Below the pieces are notes generated by a model. It made no database searches, was not told where the DNA came from, and was given only the letters and a program-made list of their open reading frames with translations. A program made the position numbers and the translations under genes. Positions 40,208 through 49,391 of a stretch of 64,000 bases of DNA are shown one piece after another; position 1 is the stretch's first letter, and the number at the start of each line of letters is the position of its first letter. The DNA comes from an uncultured Alphaproteobacteria bacterium (GTDB lineage Bacteria; Pseudomonadota; Alphaproteobacteria; HIMB59; GCA-002718135): NCBI GenBank assembly GCA_902600225.1, contig CACKIH010000004.1:1-64000 (forward strand). The letters are read 5' to 3'.

Positions 40208-41191
40208 ATGCACGTTAATTTAGATGACTGGTACAAACCTGAAGTTGATAAAAAGGTATTAAAAAATCTATCAAAGAGAAAAGATCTTCCAGGATTAATA
40301 CATTTCTTTTTTTATTTTTTATCTTTATTTGCATCAGGTTATCTAGCGTACTTAACTTTAGGAACTTGGTGGACATATTTGTTCTTTTTTATTTACGGTA
40401 CAATTTACGCATTTAGTGTAGCGAACTGGCACGAAACTGTTCATCGAACTGCTTTTAAGACACGTTGGATAAATGAAGTTTTTTATCACATTAGTTCTTT
40501 TATGTGTGACTTTGAAGGTTTTAGATGGCGGTGGAGTCATACTTTTCATCATTCAAAAACATTACAAACAGAAGATGATTATGATCACGAAATACAAGTT
40601 TCAAGACCTATTGAGTTATTTGCATTCTTTTTGAATTTTATACCTCTTACAGATTTATTATATCCACATAAATTAATTAAGTTTGAAGTTCTAAAACATG
40701 CTTTTGGAAAATTTACTCCAGTCATTGATATAACTGCACCTAAAGAAGAAAAGAAAAAAATTCTTTGGAATTCCAGATTGTATGTCTTTATTTGGGTTTT
40801 GGTATTTGCTTACTCTTTTTATATCGGTTCTTTTTTACCAATTATTTATATTATTCTACCTACTTATATTGGAAAGCCAATTTGGTTTGCTGTTAATGTT
40901 ACGCAACACCTAGCTGCAAAAGTTGACACAAAGGATCACCGTTTAAGTACTTATTCTGTGAGAATCAATCCAATTTTAAGTTTTCTATATTGGCACATGG
41001 AATATCATTTAGAACATCATATGTTTCCAATGATCCCGTCTTATAATTTAAAGAAATTACGAAAAGAAATTGATAATGAACTACCTAAACCTTTTACTAG
41101 TCTTTTCGATTTTTATAGAAAAGTTTTACCAGCTGTTATCTCTTTAGCAACAGATCAAAATAAATACTACAAAGTAAAATTAAATAACTAA
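40208..41191 (+). CDS. fatty-acid-desaturase-superfamily membrane diiron protein, paralog 3
   Basis: His boxes HETVHRT, HTFHHSKT, YHLEHH; close to paralog 1 (both begin MHV..). Confidence 0.85.
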   Translation: MHVNLDDWYKPEVDKKVLKNLSKRKDLPGLIHFFFYFLSLFASGYLAYLTLGTWWTYLFFFIYGTIYAFSVANWHETVHRTAFKTRWINEVFYHISSFMCDFEGFRWRWSHTFHHSKTLQTEDDYDHEIQVSRPIELFAFFLNFIPLTDLLYPHKLIKFEVLKHAFGKFTPVIDITAPKEEKKKILWNSRLYVFIWVLVFAYSFYIGSFLPIIYIILPTYIGKPIWFAVNVTQHLAAKVDTKDHRLSTYSVRINPILSFLYWHMEYHLEHHMFPMIPSYNLKKLRKEIDNELPKPFTSLFDFYRKVLPAVISLATDQNKYYKVKLNN

Positions 41192-41193
41192 AT

Positions 41194-41619
41194 TTACCAA
41201 GATCCAGAGTTTTCCATTGATTTCCAAGGCTCTTGTTGTGGTAATGATTCACCCTCTTGCAAGATTTCAATTGAAATTCCATCAGGAGAACGAACAAATG
41301 CCATGTGCCCATCTCTTGGAGGTCTGTTTATAGTAACGCCATTATTCATAAGTTTTTCACAAACTTCATATATATTTTTAACACTGTAAGCGAGATGACC
41401 AAAATTTCTTCCACCAGTATATTTTTCAGGATCCCAGTTATACGTTAATTCTAATAAACCAGTTTTTTCATCACTATTTTCTGCCGCTAAAAATATTAAT
41501 GTAAACCTACCTTTTTCATTTTCTACTCTTCTAACTTCTTTCAATCCAAGTTTATTACAATAAAAGTCTAGTGATGCATCAATATTTTCTACTCTCACCA
41601 TTGTATGCAAATATTTCAT
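41194..41619 (-). CDS. VOC family protein, glyoxalase I-like
   Basis: LHTMVRVENIDASLDFYCNKLGLKEVRR; LLELTYNWDPEKYTGGRNFGHLAY; RSPDGISIEILQ. Confidence 0.85.
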   Translation of the reverse strand: MKYLHTMVRVENIDASLDFYCNKLGLKEVRRVENEKGRFTLIFLAAENSDEKTGLLELTYNWDPEKYTGGRNFGHLAYSVKNIYEVCEKLMNNGVTINRPPRDGHMAFVRSPDGISIEILQEGESLPQQEPWKSMENSGSW

Positions 41620-41676
41620 TGTAGATAAATATAATACTAATAATAATTTTAAATCAATTATTATTTATTTATAAAG

Positions 41677-43740
41677 CTAATATTCCAAAACTAACGCTTC
41701 ATGTATTTGAAACTTATCCACTTTAATTTGGATAGATTTTCCATCTTCTAATTTAATTTCTTTTTCAAGATTTACAAAATATGCTTTTTTAATTTTTTCA
41801 TTTAGATTAATATTTAATTCAACACCGTGAATTTCAGGCACATCTTCAATTATTAAACATCTTCCTCTTTGTAGTGGTGGAGCATATAAGAGATGAACAA
41901 CATATCGATTTTTATTTTCTTGATGAAGTAATGTAATTCTCCCAGAGCTTGGTAAACCCTTGCTTTCGATTAATAGATTTTTGTGTAAGTGCCTAATTGT
42001 ATTTCCAAATAGTTGACGATGAACTTTTGATCCATTTTCTGCATATATTCTATCTAAATCATGAGCAAAAAAAACTGTGTTCTTATATTGTAGTACAGCT
42101 GGATAATTTTCTTTATCAAGTTTGTTTGGCGCATATAAGTGTCCATTATATTTTTCTAATGTTCGACTAAAATATGGCACTTTAATATCTGCTAGAATAT
42201 TACTATCCTCAACAGCTTCTGATTTAATACCAGGTAAATAAGTTATAAACGGAGAAGAAACTAAATTATTTGATAACTCTTTTCTTACTTGTACATAATC
42301 CATATCAAAATCAGATGGCCCAATATATTTTGCTCCAAGATCAAAAATAAATTTATCACTTTTATTATTAAGAGCACCTTTCCCAATCACAACCAACGCC
42401 CCACCTTTATTCTGAAAATGTTTCAGTTTTTTTATTTCTTCTTCCGATAGAGTATTTGATGATGGAATAATAATTAATTCAAAGTTGTTAATTCTTTCTT
42501 GAGAAGCGTTAATACTTACGACTTCGTATTCAATATGCTCTTCCAATAACATTCTAGCAACACCATCATCGGCATTGTAAGAACCTGTCAAATAAAGAGC
42601 AATATTTGAAAAAGGTTTGCCACCAATTCCATAATCTTCAATTTTTTTTATATATTCAAAAGCAACACCGACGTTCTTATATGTATCCAAATCCATTTCT
42701 CCACTTGGGTGAAGATGATCGCCAAAATTACATCGTGCACCGTGGGAGATCATAGCAGCTGCTTCATATTTTAGTGCATCAGGATATTTAAAACCTCCAA
42801 ATTCTCCCCATGAAGTATGAAATTTACCACTCATACCAATTATAGGTTTATTTGTATAATTATGAAAATATCTAGACTGAGTTGCTATCTTATCATAGCC
42901 GCCCCAAGTTGTTGGTAAATCTTCTAAATCATTTTTAGTTGAGTTTTCATGAACGCGGTAAAGTAAATTTTCTTTTCTCTCAAGAACAGTTAAACCATTA
43001 TAAAATATACTTGCATCTGGTTTCATAGACTGAATATGAGCAGTCATATTTTTAGTAAAATTTTTTAGAACAATTTCATTCCAATGAGCATTTACTTCTT
43101 CAGGGTTACCGATATCATAACCAGTTTCCTTTATAGATTGCTTACAATTATCACAGTAACATTTTAGTTGAGTGAAATGTATATCAAAGAAAAAACCATC
43201 CACTTGGTAATTTGAACACAATTCAGTAACCATGTTTGAAATTAATTCTTCATACTTTCCCGAGGGACACATAAATTTCCAATTACAATAAGGTCTAAAC
43301 TCTTTACTTTTTTGTCTTATCTCTTTATCGCTATGTTGACCGGTGCTTGTAATTTCTTCAATTTCGTTTCCAGTTTTTTTATTAAACTCAATTATACTTC
43401 CATCACTATTTCTTGCGCACCATTCTGGATGAATTTCTGCATCATGTGCTGACCATCCGACAGTTAAATATATTGGAGCTTTTACATTAATTTCGTGACA
43501 AGCTTCAATTTGTTGACCAAGTAAATCAATATTTAAATTTGGATGAATTTTTGCATGCTTTAATTTTGTTGGATAATAACACCAACTATGATGACATTTT
43601 CCAAAAATATTAATCTGATTAATATGCCCAATTTGTAGAGCTTCTTTAAATTGTTCTTTTGAAAAATATTTTCCGACATCAGGGATATGCTCTGACGTGT
43701 GAAAATCTAAGTGTATTTGCCTTGATGGTTCATTCATCAA
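41677..43740 (-). CDS. cytosolic glycoside hydrolase, GH151-type alpha-L-fucosidase candidate
   Basis: RQIHLDFHTSEHIPDVGKYF, FGKCHHSWCYYPTKLKHAKIHPNL, QIEACHEINVKAPIYLTVGWSAHDAEIHPEW, VDGFFFDIHF; beta-galactosidase-trimerisation-like domain; no signal peptide. Confidence 0.7.
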   Translation of the reverse strand: MMNEPSRQIHLDFHTSEHIPDVGKYFSKEQFKEALQIGHINQINIFGKCHHSWCYYPTKLKHAKIHPNLNIDLLGQQIEACHEINVKAPIYLTVGWSAHDAEIHPEWCARNSDGSIIEFNKKTGNEIEEITSTGQHSDKEIRQKSKEFRPYCNWKFMCPSGKYEELISNMVTELCSNYQVDGFFFDIHFTQLKCYCDNCKQSIKETGYDIGNPEEVNAHWNEIVLKNFTKNMTAHIQSMKPDASIFYNGLTVLERKENLLYRVHENSTKNDLEDLPTTWGGYDKIATQSRYFHNYTNKPIIGMSGKFHTSWGEFGGFKYPDALKYEAAAMISHGARCNFGDHLHPSGEMDLDTYKNVGVAFEYIKKIEDYGIGGKPFSNIALYLTGSYNADDGVARMLLEEHIEYEVVSINASQERINNFELIIIPSSNTLSEEEIKKLKHFQNKGGALVVIGKGALNNKSDKFIFDLGAKYIGPSDFDMDYVQVRKELSNNLVSSPFITYLPGIKSEAVEDSNILADIKVPYFSRTLEKYNGHLYAPNKLDKENYPAVLQYKNTVFFAHDLDRIYAENGSKVHRQLFGNTIRHLHKNLLIESKGLPSSGRITLLHQENKNRYVVHLLYAPPLQRGRCLIIEDVPEIHGVELNINLNEKIKKAYFVNLEKEIKLEDGKSIQIKVDKFQIHEALVLEY

Positions 43741-43916
43741 AACAGCTTATTTTATAAATTATTAAATTTAAATAATTTTTTTAAAAAAATTAAAAATAAA
43801 AAAAATTAAGTAATTCTCTAGTTTTTTTTATACTTTTAAAGTCAATTTAAAATACGAAAATATTCAAAAAGTATTTATTTTTGGCTCCTTTATGCTAACT
43901 TCTTACTATCTTAATA

Positions 43917-43923
43917 AGGAGGA
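43917..43923 (+). promoter_or_regulatory. Shine-Dalgarno AGGAGGA of SBP gene
   Basis: aataaggaggaatgtaagatg. Confidence 0.75.
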
Positions 43924-43930
43924 ATGTAAG

Positions 43931-45214
43931 ATGAAACAATATTTTAGTCGTTTATGGACTGGATTATTAATTACTTTTTTTTCTTTTTCTTTTATTAGCA
44001 GCTCGTATGCTATTGATATAAAACTTTGGGATCTGTCAGGTAGACAAGGTCAAGATGAGTTTTATGAATTATTACAAAAAGAAGTAAAAAAATATAATCC
44101 AGATATTAATGTTATTGTTACTGAGTGGGAAAATGAGGCATATAAAACTCAAATTCAACTTGCTCTAAATGGTAACGATGGACCTGATGTCTTCTTTAAC
44201 TGGTTTGGTGAAGATAGTGCAAGATTAGCAAGAGCTGGTTTAGCACTAGATTTGACACCTTACGCTGATATGGAAGGTGGTTATGGAAACTTTATAAGTA
44301 AAGGTTGGCAAGATGCTGGTGCAGTAGATGGAAAAATTTATGGTGTTGCTAATAAAGCAGTTTCAAAATACTTCTATTACGATCCTGCATTCTTTGATCA
44401 ACATAACTTATCTGTTCCTACAACATTTGGAGAGTTAATTGATACTTGTAAAAGTATTAAAGCAATAGATCCTTCAATCGTTCCATGGCCAATGGGTAAT
44501 TCTGAAAGATGGAAATTAAATCATGTTATTACTATGCTTAATCAAAGAGTAGTAGGAGCAGAAAACACAAAAGCAGATTATGCGTTAACTGCACCTGATG
44601 ATGAATTATTTACAAATCCTAAATATGTTGAAGCTTGGGAAAAAGTTGTTGAACTAAATGAGAATTGTTTCAATGATGCACCAAATGCAACTAATCCAGA
44701 ATTAACGCGATCAATGTTTGCAGCTCAAATTTCACCTATGATGTATTGTGGAACTTGGTGTGGAGGTATTTTCGCTTCTGAAGGTTTTACAGATTTTAAA
44801 ATGTTTAGATTTCCACGAGTTGAAGGTGGAGCTGATGATGGAACTGTAGGCTTTTTAGTTGCAGAAGGATTACAAGTATCGGCAAAAACTAAACATCCAG
44901 AAGCAGCAGCTTTAGTAGCATCAATTAATGTATCTGATATTATGGCTCTAGCAGATGCTGAGTTGAGAGGTAGTTTGATATCAAATGCAGCTTTAATTGA
45001 TCAAATGGAAGATGCTCCTCATTGGTTTACATTTTATGTCAATGATATCGCTGACAAAAGTGGACATGTAAATGTTCTAGATGTTCTTTTAGAAGCGAAT
45101 GTATCTAATGCTTATCTTGATATGGGAACTGAAGTTCTTAATGGAACTAAATCTCCACAAGAAGCAATGGATTTCATTAGAAAAGTTGCTTTAGAAGCTA
45201 AAGCAGCAATGTAA
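43931..45214 (+). CDS. sugar ABC transporter substrate-binding protein (CUT1)
   Basis: Start corrected from 43892 to ATG 43931 after AGGAGGA; signal peptide MKQYFSRLWTGLLITFFSFSFISSSYA. Confidence 0.9.
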   Translation: MKQYFSRLWTGLLITFFSFSFISSSYAIDIKLWDLSGRQGQDEFYELLQKEVKKYNPDINVIVTEWENEAYKTQIQLALNGNDGPDVFFNWFGEDSARLARAGLALDLTPYADMEGGYGNFISKGWQDAGAVDGKIYGVANKAVSKYFYYDPAFFDQHNLSVPTTFGELIDTCKSIKAIDPSIVPWPMGNSERWKLNHVITMLNQRVVGAENTKADYALTAPDDELFTNPKYVEAWEKVVELNENCFNDAPNATNPELTRSMFAAQISPMMYCGTWCGGIFASEGFTDFKMFRFPRVEGGADDGTVGFLVAEGLQVSAKTKHPEAAALVASINVSDIMALADAELRGSLISNAALIDQMEDAPHWFTFYVNDIADKSGHVNVLDVLLEANVSNAYLDMGTEVLNGTKSPQEAMDFIRKVALEAKAAM

Positions 45215-45227
45215 TAAAAAAATTAAT

Positions 45228-45254
45228 TTCGGCTATTAAAAATTAATAGCCGAA
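45228..45254 (+). terminator. intra-operonic hairpin between SBP and permease (12-bp stem)
   Basis: ttcggctattaa-aaa-ttaatagccgaa; no clear T tract. Confidence 0.8.
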
Positions 45255-45262
45255 GTTATCAT

Positions 45263-46168
45263 ATGAATAAAACTCAAACAAACTCAACTGGTTTTTCTTT
45301 ATCAAGTGATAGGGTATCCGTAATTATTCTCTTAATCCCAGCCCTAATATTTTGTACAATATTTATCTTTATTCCAGCATTTTGGGCCATAGTTGGATCG
45401 TTTTATAGCTATGGGATGACTTCTCTTAATGATTGGAAGTGGGTTGGTTTTGATAATTATATAAAAGCATCACAAGATGAATTTTTTTGGATTGCATTAA
45501 AAAATAATTTTATAATTGTTTTTGCATCAATCGTCCTGCAAGTAGGTGTGGGTACAATACTAGCAGCAATCTTGGATCGAGGAATAAAATATGGAAAAGT
45601 AATTTTTCGAACTATTATATTTACACCAATGGTTATATCATCCGTTGCAGTAAGTATAATTTGGTTAATAATTTATGATCCAAATGTTGGAATCTTAAAT
45701 AGCATATTAAAAGCAATAGGCTTGCCAACACCTTCAATGGGTTGGTTGGGGGACCCGGATATATCTATTTGGATGATTATGATTGTTGCAGGTTGGCAAA
45801 ATACTGGATTTATGATGGTATTAATCTTAGCTGGTTTACAAGGAGTTTCTAAAGAAGTTTATGATGCAGCAGAGATAGATGGTGCAACGGGTGTAAAAGC
45901 ATTTTGGTATATTACTCTTCCTATGATTAGAAATATTCTAATCGTTGCAATTTTGATAACAACTATTGGTGCATTTAAAGTATTTGAATTTGTTTATGTC
46001 TTAACGCAAGGTGGTCCATCGAATGCAACTCAAGTATTAGGAACATATATTTATTTACAAGCATTTAATTTATTGCATATGGGTTATGCCAATGCCTTGT
46101 CAGTTGTACTATTAATTATTGCTTTAATTTTAGGCTGGTTTCAACTTAAAGCAAGTAGGAGAGCGTAG
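45263..46168 (+). CDS. sugar ABC transporter permease (MalF-like)
   Basis: multi-TM; YDAAEIDGATGVKAFWYITLPMI EAA motif. Confidence 0.9.
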   Translation: MNKTQTNSTGFSLSSDRVSVIILLIPALIFCTIFIFIPAFWAIVGSFYSYGMTSLNDWKWVGFDNYIKASQDEFFWIALKNNFIIVFASIVLQVGVGTILAAILDRGIKYGKVIFRTIIFTPMVISSVAVSIIWLIIYDPNVGILNSILKAIGLPTPSMGWLGDPDISIWMIMIVAGWQNTGFMMVLILAGLQGVSKEVYDAAEIDGATGVKAFWYITLPMIRNILIVAILITTIGAFKVFEFVYVLTQGGPSNATQVLGTYIYLQAFNLLHMGYANALSVVLLIIALILGWFQLKASRRA

Positions 46169-46986
46169 TGAGTAAATTTAAGTTAGCTAATATATTTGCT
46201 TACGGTTTTGTAACTCTCTTTAGTATCTATGTACTATTACCAATAATAGTGATGATACTGACTACTTTTAAAACAAGAAGGGAAATTTTTTTAGAACCAC
46301 TAGGTTTACCAGGTCAATTTAATTTTTCTTCATTTGAAAAGGCATTATCCATTGGCCTTGGGGGTTTTATCTTCAATTCTTTTTTGGTTTCATTATTTTC
46401 AGTTATTTTAATAGTAATAATTGCAGGAATGGCTGCCTATGTTCTAGCAAGAATAGATTTTAGAATAAATAGATATGTCTATTTATTAATCGTTGCAGGT
46501 TTCGCAATACCTCCAGCAGCTGTGCTTGTACCACTTTATGCAACAGTATCAAATTTAGGATTATTAAATAGTATATATGGTGTTGTAATGCCGTTAACTG
46601 CATTTGGAATTCCATTTACCGTTATTTTATTTTATGCTTTCTTTTTAGATTTCCCAAAAGAAGTTGAGGAAGCAGCCACTATTGATGGTTGTAGTAAGAT
46701 GCAGATTTTTTTTAGAATTATTATTCCATTATCTGGTCCAGCTATTGCTAGTGCAGCAATTTTTCAAACTGTGTGGATCTGGAATGAATTTCTACTAGCC
46801 TTAATTATGTTGACATCTGATGAAGTAAAAACTTTGCCATTAGGATTAATGAAGCTGAGAGGAGAATGGTCATCTGATTGGCCATCCATTATGGCTGGAC
46901 TAACTATAGCAATCTTACCAGTTCTTATAGTATTCTTGATTTTCCAAAAATACTTTGTAAGGTCTTTGGCAGGTTTAGGAAAATAA
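46168..46986 (+). CDS. sugar ABC transporter permease (MalG-like)
   Basis: multi-TM; EEAATIDGCSKMQIFFRIIIPLSGP EAA motif; likely GTG start at 46168. Confidence 0.88.
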   Translation: MSKFKLANIFAYGFVTLFSIYVLLPIIVMILTTFKTRREIFLEPLGLPGQFNFSSFEKALSIGLGGFIFNSFLVSLFSVILIVIIAGMAAYVLARIDFRINRYVYLLIVAGFAIPPAAVLVPLYATVSNLGLLNSIYGVVMPLTAFGIPFTVILFYAFFLDFPKEVEEAATIDGCSKMQIFFRIIIPLSGPAIASAAIFQTVWIWNEFLLALIMLTSDEVKTLPLGLMKLRGEWSSDWPSIMAGLTIAILPVLIVFLIFQKYFVRSLAGLGK

Positions 46987-46991
46987 ATAAC

Positions 46992-47270
46992 ATGGCCAAA
47001 AGACAAAAAGTTTTAGTTCTTTATTTAAAGTTACCAAGCTTAGAAGGCGAAGTAATTTCTTGGGCAACCTTTGATGGCACGGGAAAAAAACTGCATATGA
47101 CAGGTGATAGTGATGAACCGCCTTATCCTACAGGTTTGGATGCTTTATTAGATGGCTGGAGATTATTTCAAGCAAGTCAAGCTATTCCAGAACATCCAGG
47201 TCAAGAATTCAGAACATCGTATTTAAAGCATGAATTTTTTTTTGAAAAATTAGAAGAAGGAGATTTTTAA
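46992..47270 (+). CDS. small protein of unknown function (92 aa)
   Basis: MAKRQKVLVLYLKLPSLEGEVISWATFDGTGKKLHMTGDSDEPPYPTGLDALLDGW...; start adjusted from 46878 to ATG 46992; embedded in operon. Confidence 0.65.
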   Translation: MAKRQKVLVLYLKLPSLEGEVISWATFDGTGKKLHMTGDSDEPPYPTGLDALLDGWRLFQASQAIPEHPGQEFRTSYLKHEFFFEKLEEGDF

Positions 47271-47271
47271 T

Positions 47272-48192
47272 ATGGCTAAGTTATTGACAACAGAGCAAAT
47301 GGCAGAATTTGCAAATAGTGGATGCTTATTTTTTGATGAATTAATTGATGAACAAACTAATAAAGAGTTTTTAGATGATATTGGTCATACAGAAATTGAT
47401 GAAGTTGATAGTGTTCAGGATTATTATAGAAATATTAAAGCAACTAGTAGTATTCCCAGAATACCAGCAGGAACAAAACTTAAAGATGCCTATCCAAAAG
47501 GTTCTCCTTTAGAAAAAATCTTCGCACATGAAGTTGTTGATGGTGCTATTAAAAGTTTAGTTGGCAGCAACACAATAATTGATCACCAGTTTCTTCATAT
47601 TACATTTCCTACCAAATACTTTAAACAAGCTAATCAACGTCAGATGTCTCAACAAAATCATCAAGATAGCACAATTGATCCAAGAAGTACTTTTGACGTA
47701 CAATTATTTTATTTTCCAACAGAGGTAACAAAAGCAATGGGAGGAACAAGATATCACCCTGGTACGCATTTACGTATTGTTAATGAATTTGGAATTGCAA
47801 AATATCAAAATATTTTAGGCCAAAAGAGTATAGTGTGTAAACCTGGCACAATTGGTATTTTCCATAGTGGATTATGGCATGGTGCAGGTGTAAATTTTTC
47901 AGAAAATATTCGCTATATGTTTAAAGTGAGACTCCAACCCACAGAAAAACAGGAATTATTATGGGATCCTGAAAAAAAATATCAGCCATTGCCAAACCGT
48001 GCACTTTATTGGACGGATGAAAGTAAGGATAAAACAATAAATGATATTTTAATGAGATCTTACCCCTGGCAAGAAGCAGATACAAATAGACTAGACAAAA
48101 TCAATGTTGTTAAATTTTGGAGATTGTTAACTGGTCATAAGAAAATGGATGTTGATTATTGGTTAACACGCATTGAAAATGAACTATACTAA
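47272..48192 (+). CDS. phytanoyl-CoA dioxygenase (PhyH) family oxygenase
   Basis: QQNHQDSTID (HxD), GGTRYHPGTHLR, GTIGIFHSGLWHGAGVNFSENIRYMFKVRL. Confidence 0.82.
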   Translation: MAKLLTTEQMAEFANSGCLFFDELIDEQTNKEFLDDIGHTEIDEVDSVQDYYRNIKATSSIPRIPAGTKLKDAYPKGSPLEKIFAHEVVDGAIKSLVGSNTIIDHQFLHITFPTKYFKQANQRQMSQQNHQDSTIDPRSTFDVQLFYFPTEVTKAMGGTRYHPGTHLRIVNEFGIAKYQNILGQKSIVCKPGTIGIFHSGLWHGAGVNFSENIRYMFKVRLQPTEKQELLWDPEKKYQPLPNRALYWTDESKDKTINDILMRSYPWQEADTNRLDKINVVKFWRLLTGHKKMDVDYWLTRIENELY

Positions 48193-48235
48193 ATAAATAA
48201 TTTTCATCACGATTATTTAAAAAAGAACTTATTTA

Positions 48236-49378
48236 ATGAAAACTGGAATAATTGGTTGTGGAAATATTGCAGACATATACTTCTCTAATTCAATAAAATA
48301 TTTCAATAATTTCGAAATTGTAGCTTGTGCTGATATTAAACCAGAAGCTTCTAAACATTATGCTAATATTTATAATGTAGAAAATTTAACTATTGATCAA
48401 ATACTTAATAATGAAGAAATAGAATTAATCATCAACCTAACAATTCCTGATGTCCATTTTGAAGTTTCTAAATCAATTATACAATCTGGAAAACATGCGT
48501 ATTCAGAAAAACCACTATCAATTGAGTTTGATCAGGGAAAAAAACTTTTAGAATTATCACGTCACAAAAATTTGTATTTAGGATGTGCACCTGACACCTT
48601 TCTAGGCGCTGGCATACAAGAATCAAAAAAAATTTTATCTAATAATACAATTGGTAATATCGTATTAGGAAGTATTTCAATGGGTGTGGCTGGTCATGAA
48701 ATTTGGCATCCAAATCCAGATTTTTACTATCAATATGGTGGTGGTCCAGTCCTTGATATGGGGCCATATTATTTTACAGCTCTTGTGAATTTATTAGGTC
48801 CAGCTAAAAATATTTATTCACAATCAAGGACGGTTTACAAAAACAGAGTGATTGGAAGTGGAGAAAGAAAAAACCAACAAATAAAAGTAGATATTCCTAC
48901 TACTTTAATTTCACAAATTGAGTTTGAAAACGGTACATTAATAGACTCATTTTTCTCTTTTGATATTTGGAAGCATAACAAAAATCATATTGAACTTTAT
49001 GGGGATTTGGGGTCCATAAATATCCCTGATCCAAATACTTTTGGCGGATCTATACAGTTATGTACAGAGAAAAATGGTGAATGGAAAACTATAGAGACTA
49101 ACGAAAATAATTTAGGTAAAATAAATGTTCAAAACAGTAAAAAAACTAATGAAAAACCAGGTATAGCAAATTACAGAGGAATAGGAGTTAGTGAAATGGT
49201 TGATTCTATTAAAAATAATAGATTAAATAGATGTAACGCCGAGTTAAGTCTTCATGTTTTAGACATCTTAGACACAATAATTAAATCTGCTAAAGAGGAT
49301 AAAAAATTGAAATTAAGAAGTTCTGTATCAGCGATTGAATATTTTTCAGAAGAGGAAAATTTTAAATTATTAAAATGA
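48236..49378 (+). CDS. Gfo/Idh/MocA family oxidoreductase (paralog of 35180..36337)
   Basis: GIIGCGNIADIYF, AYSEKPLSIEFDQG, GGGPVLDMGPYYFTALVNLLGPAKNI shared with the paralog. Confidence 0.9.
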   Translation: MKTGIIGCGNIADIYFSNSIKYFNNFEIVACADIKPEASKHYANIYNVENLTIDQILNNEEIELIINLTIPDVHFEVSKSIIQSGKHAYSEKPLSIEFDQGKKLLELSRHKNLYLGCAPDTFLGAGIQESKKILSNNTIGNIVLGSISMGVAGHEIWHPNPDFYYQYGGGPVLDMGPYYFTALVNLLGPAKNIYSQSRTVYKNRVIGSGERKNQQIKVDIPTTLISQIEFENGTLIDSFFSFDIWKHNKNHIELYGDLGSINIPDPNTFGGSIQLCTEKNGEWKTIETNENNLGKINVQNSKKTNEKPGIANYRGIGVSEMVDSIKNNRLNRCNAELSLHVLDILDTIIKSAKEDKKLKLRSSVSAIEYFSEEENFKLLK

Positions 49379-49391
49379 AGGTAAATTTATA

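Noticed and set aside
32251-41191. Simple lipid desaturation role for the three desaturase-like proteins
   Set aside because: Not excluded, but less favoured: no lipid genes are adjacent, while every neighbour is sugar transport or oxidation.
43892-43930. N-terminal extension of the CUT1 SBP
   Set aside because: The AGGAGGA SD at 43917 and a normal signal peptide place the start at 43931.
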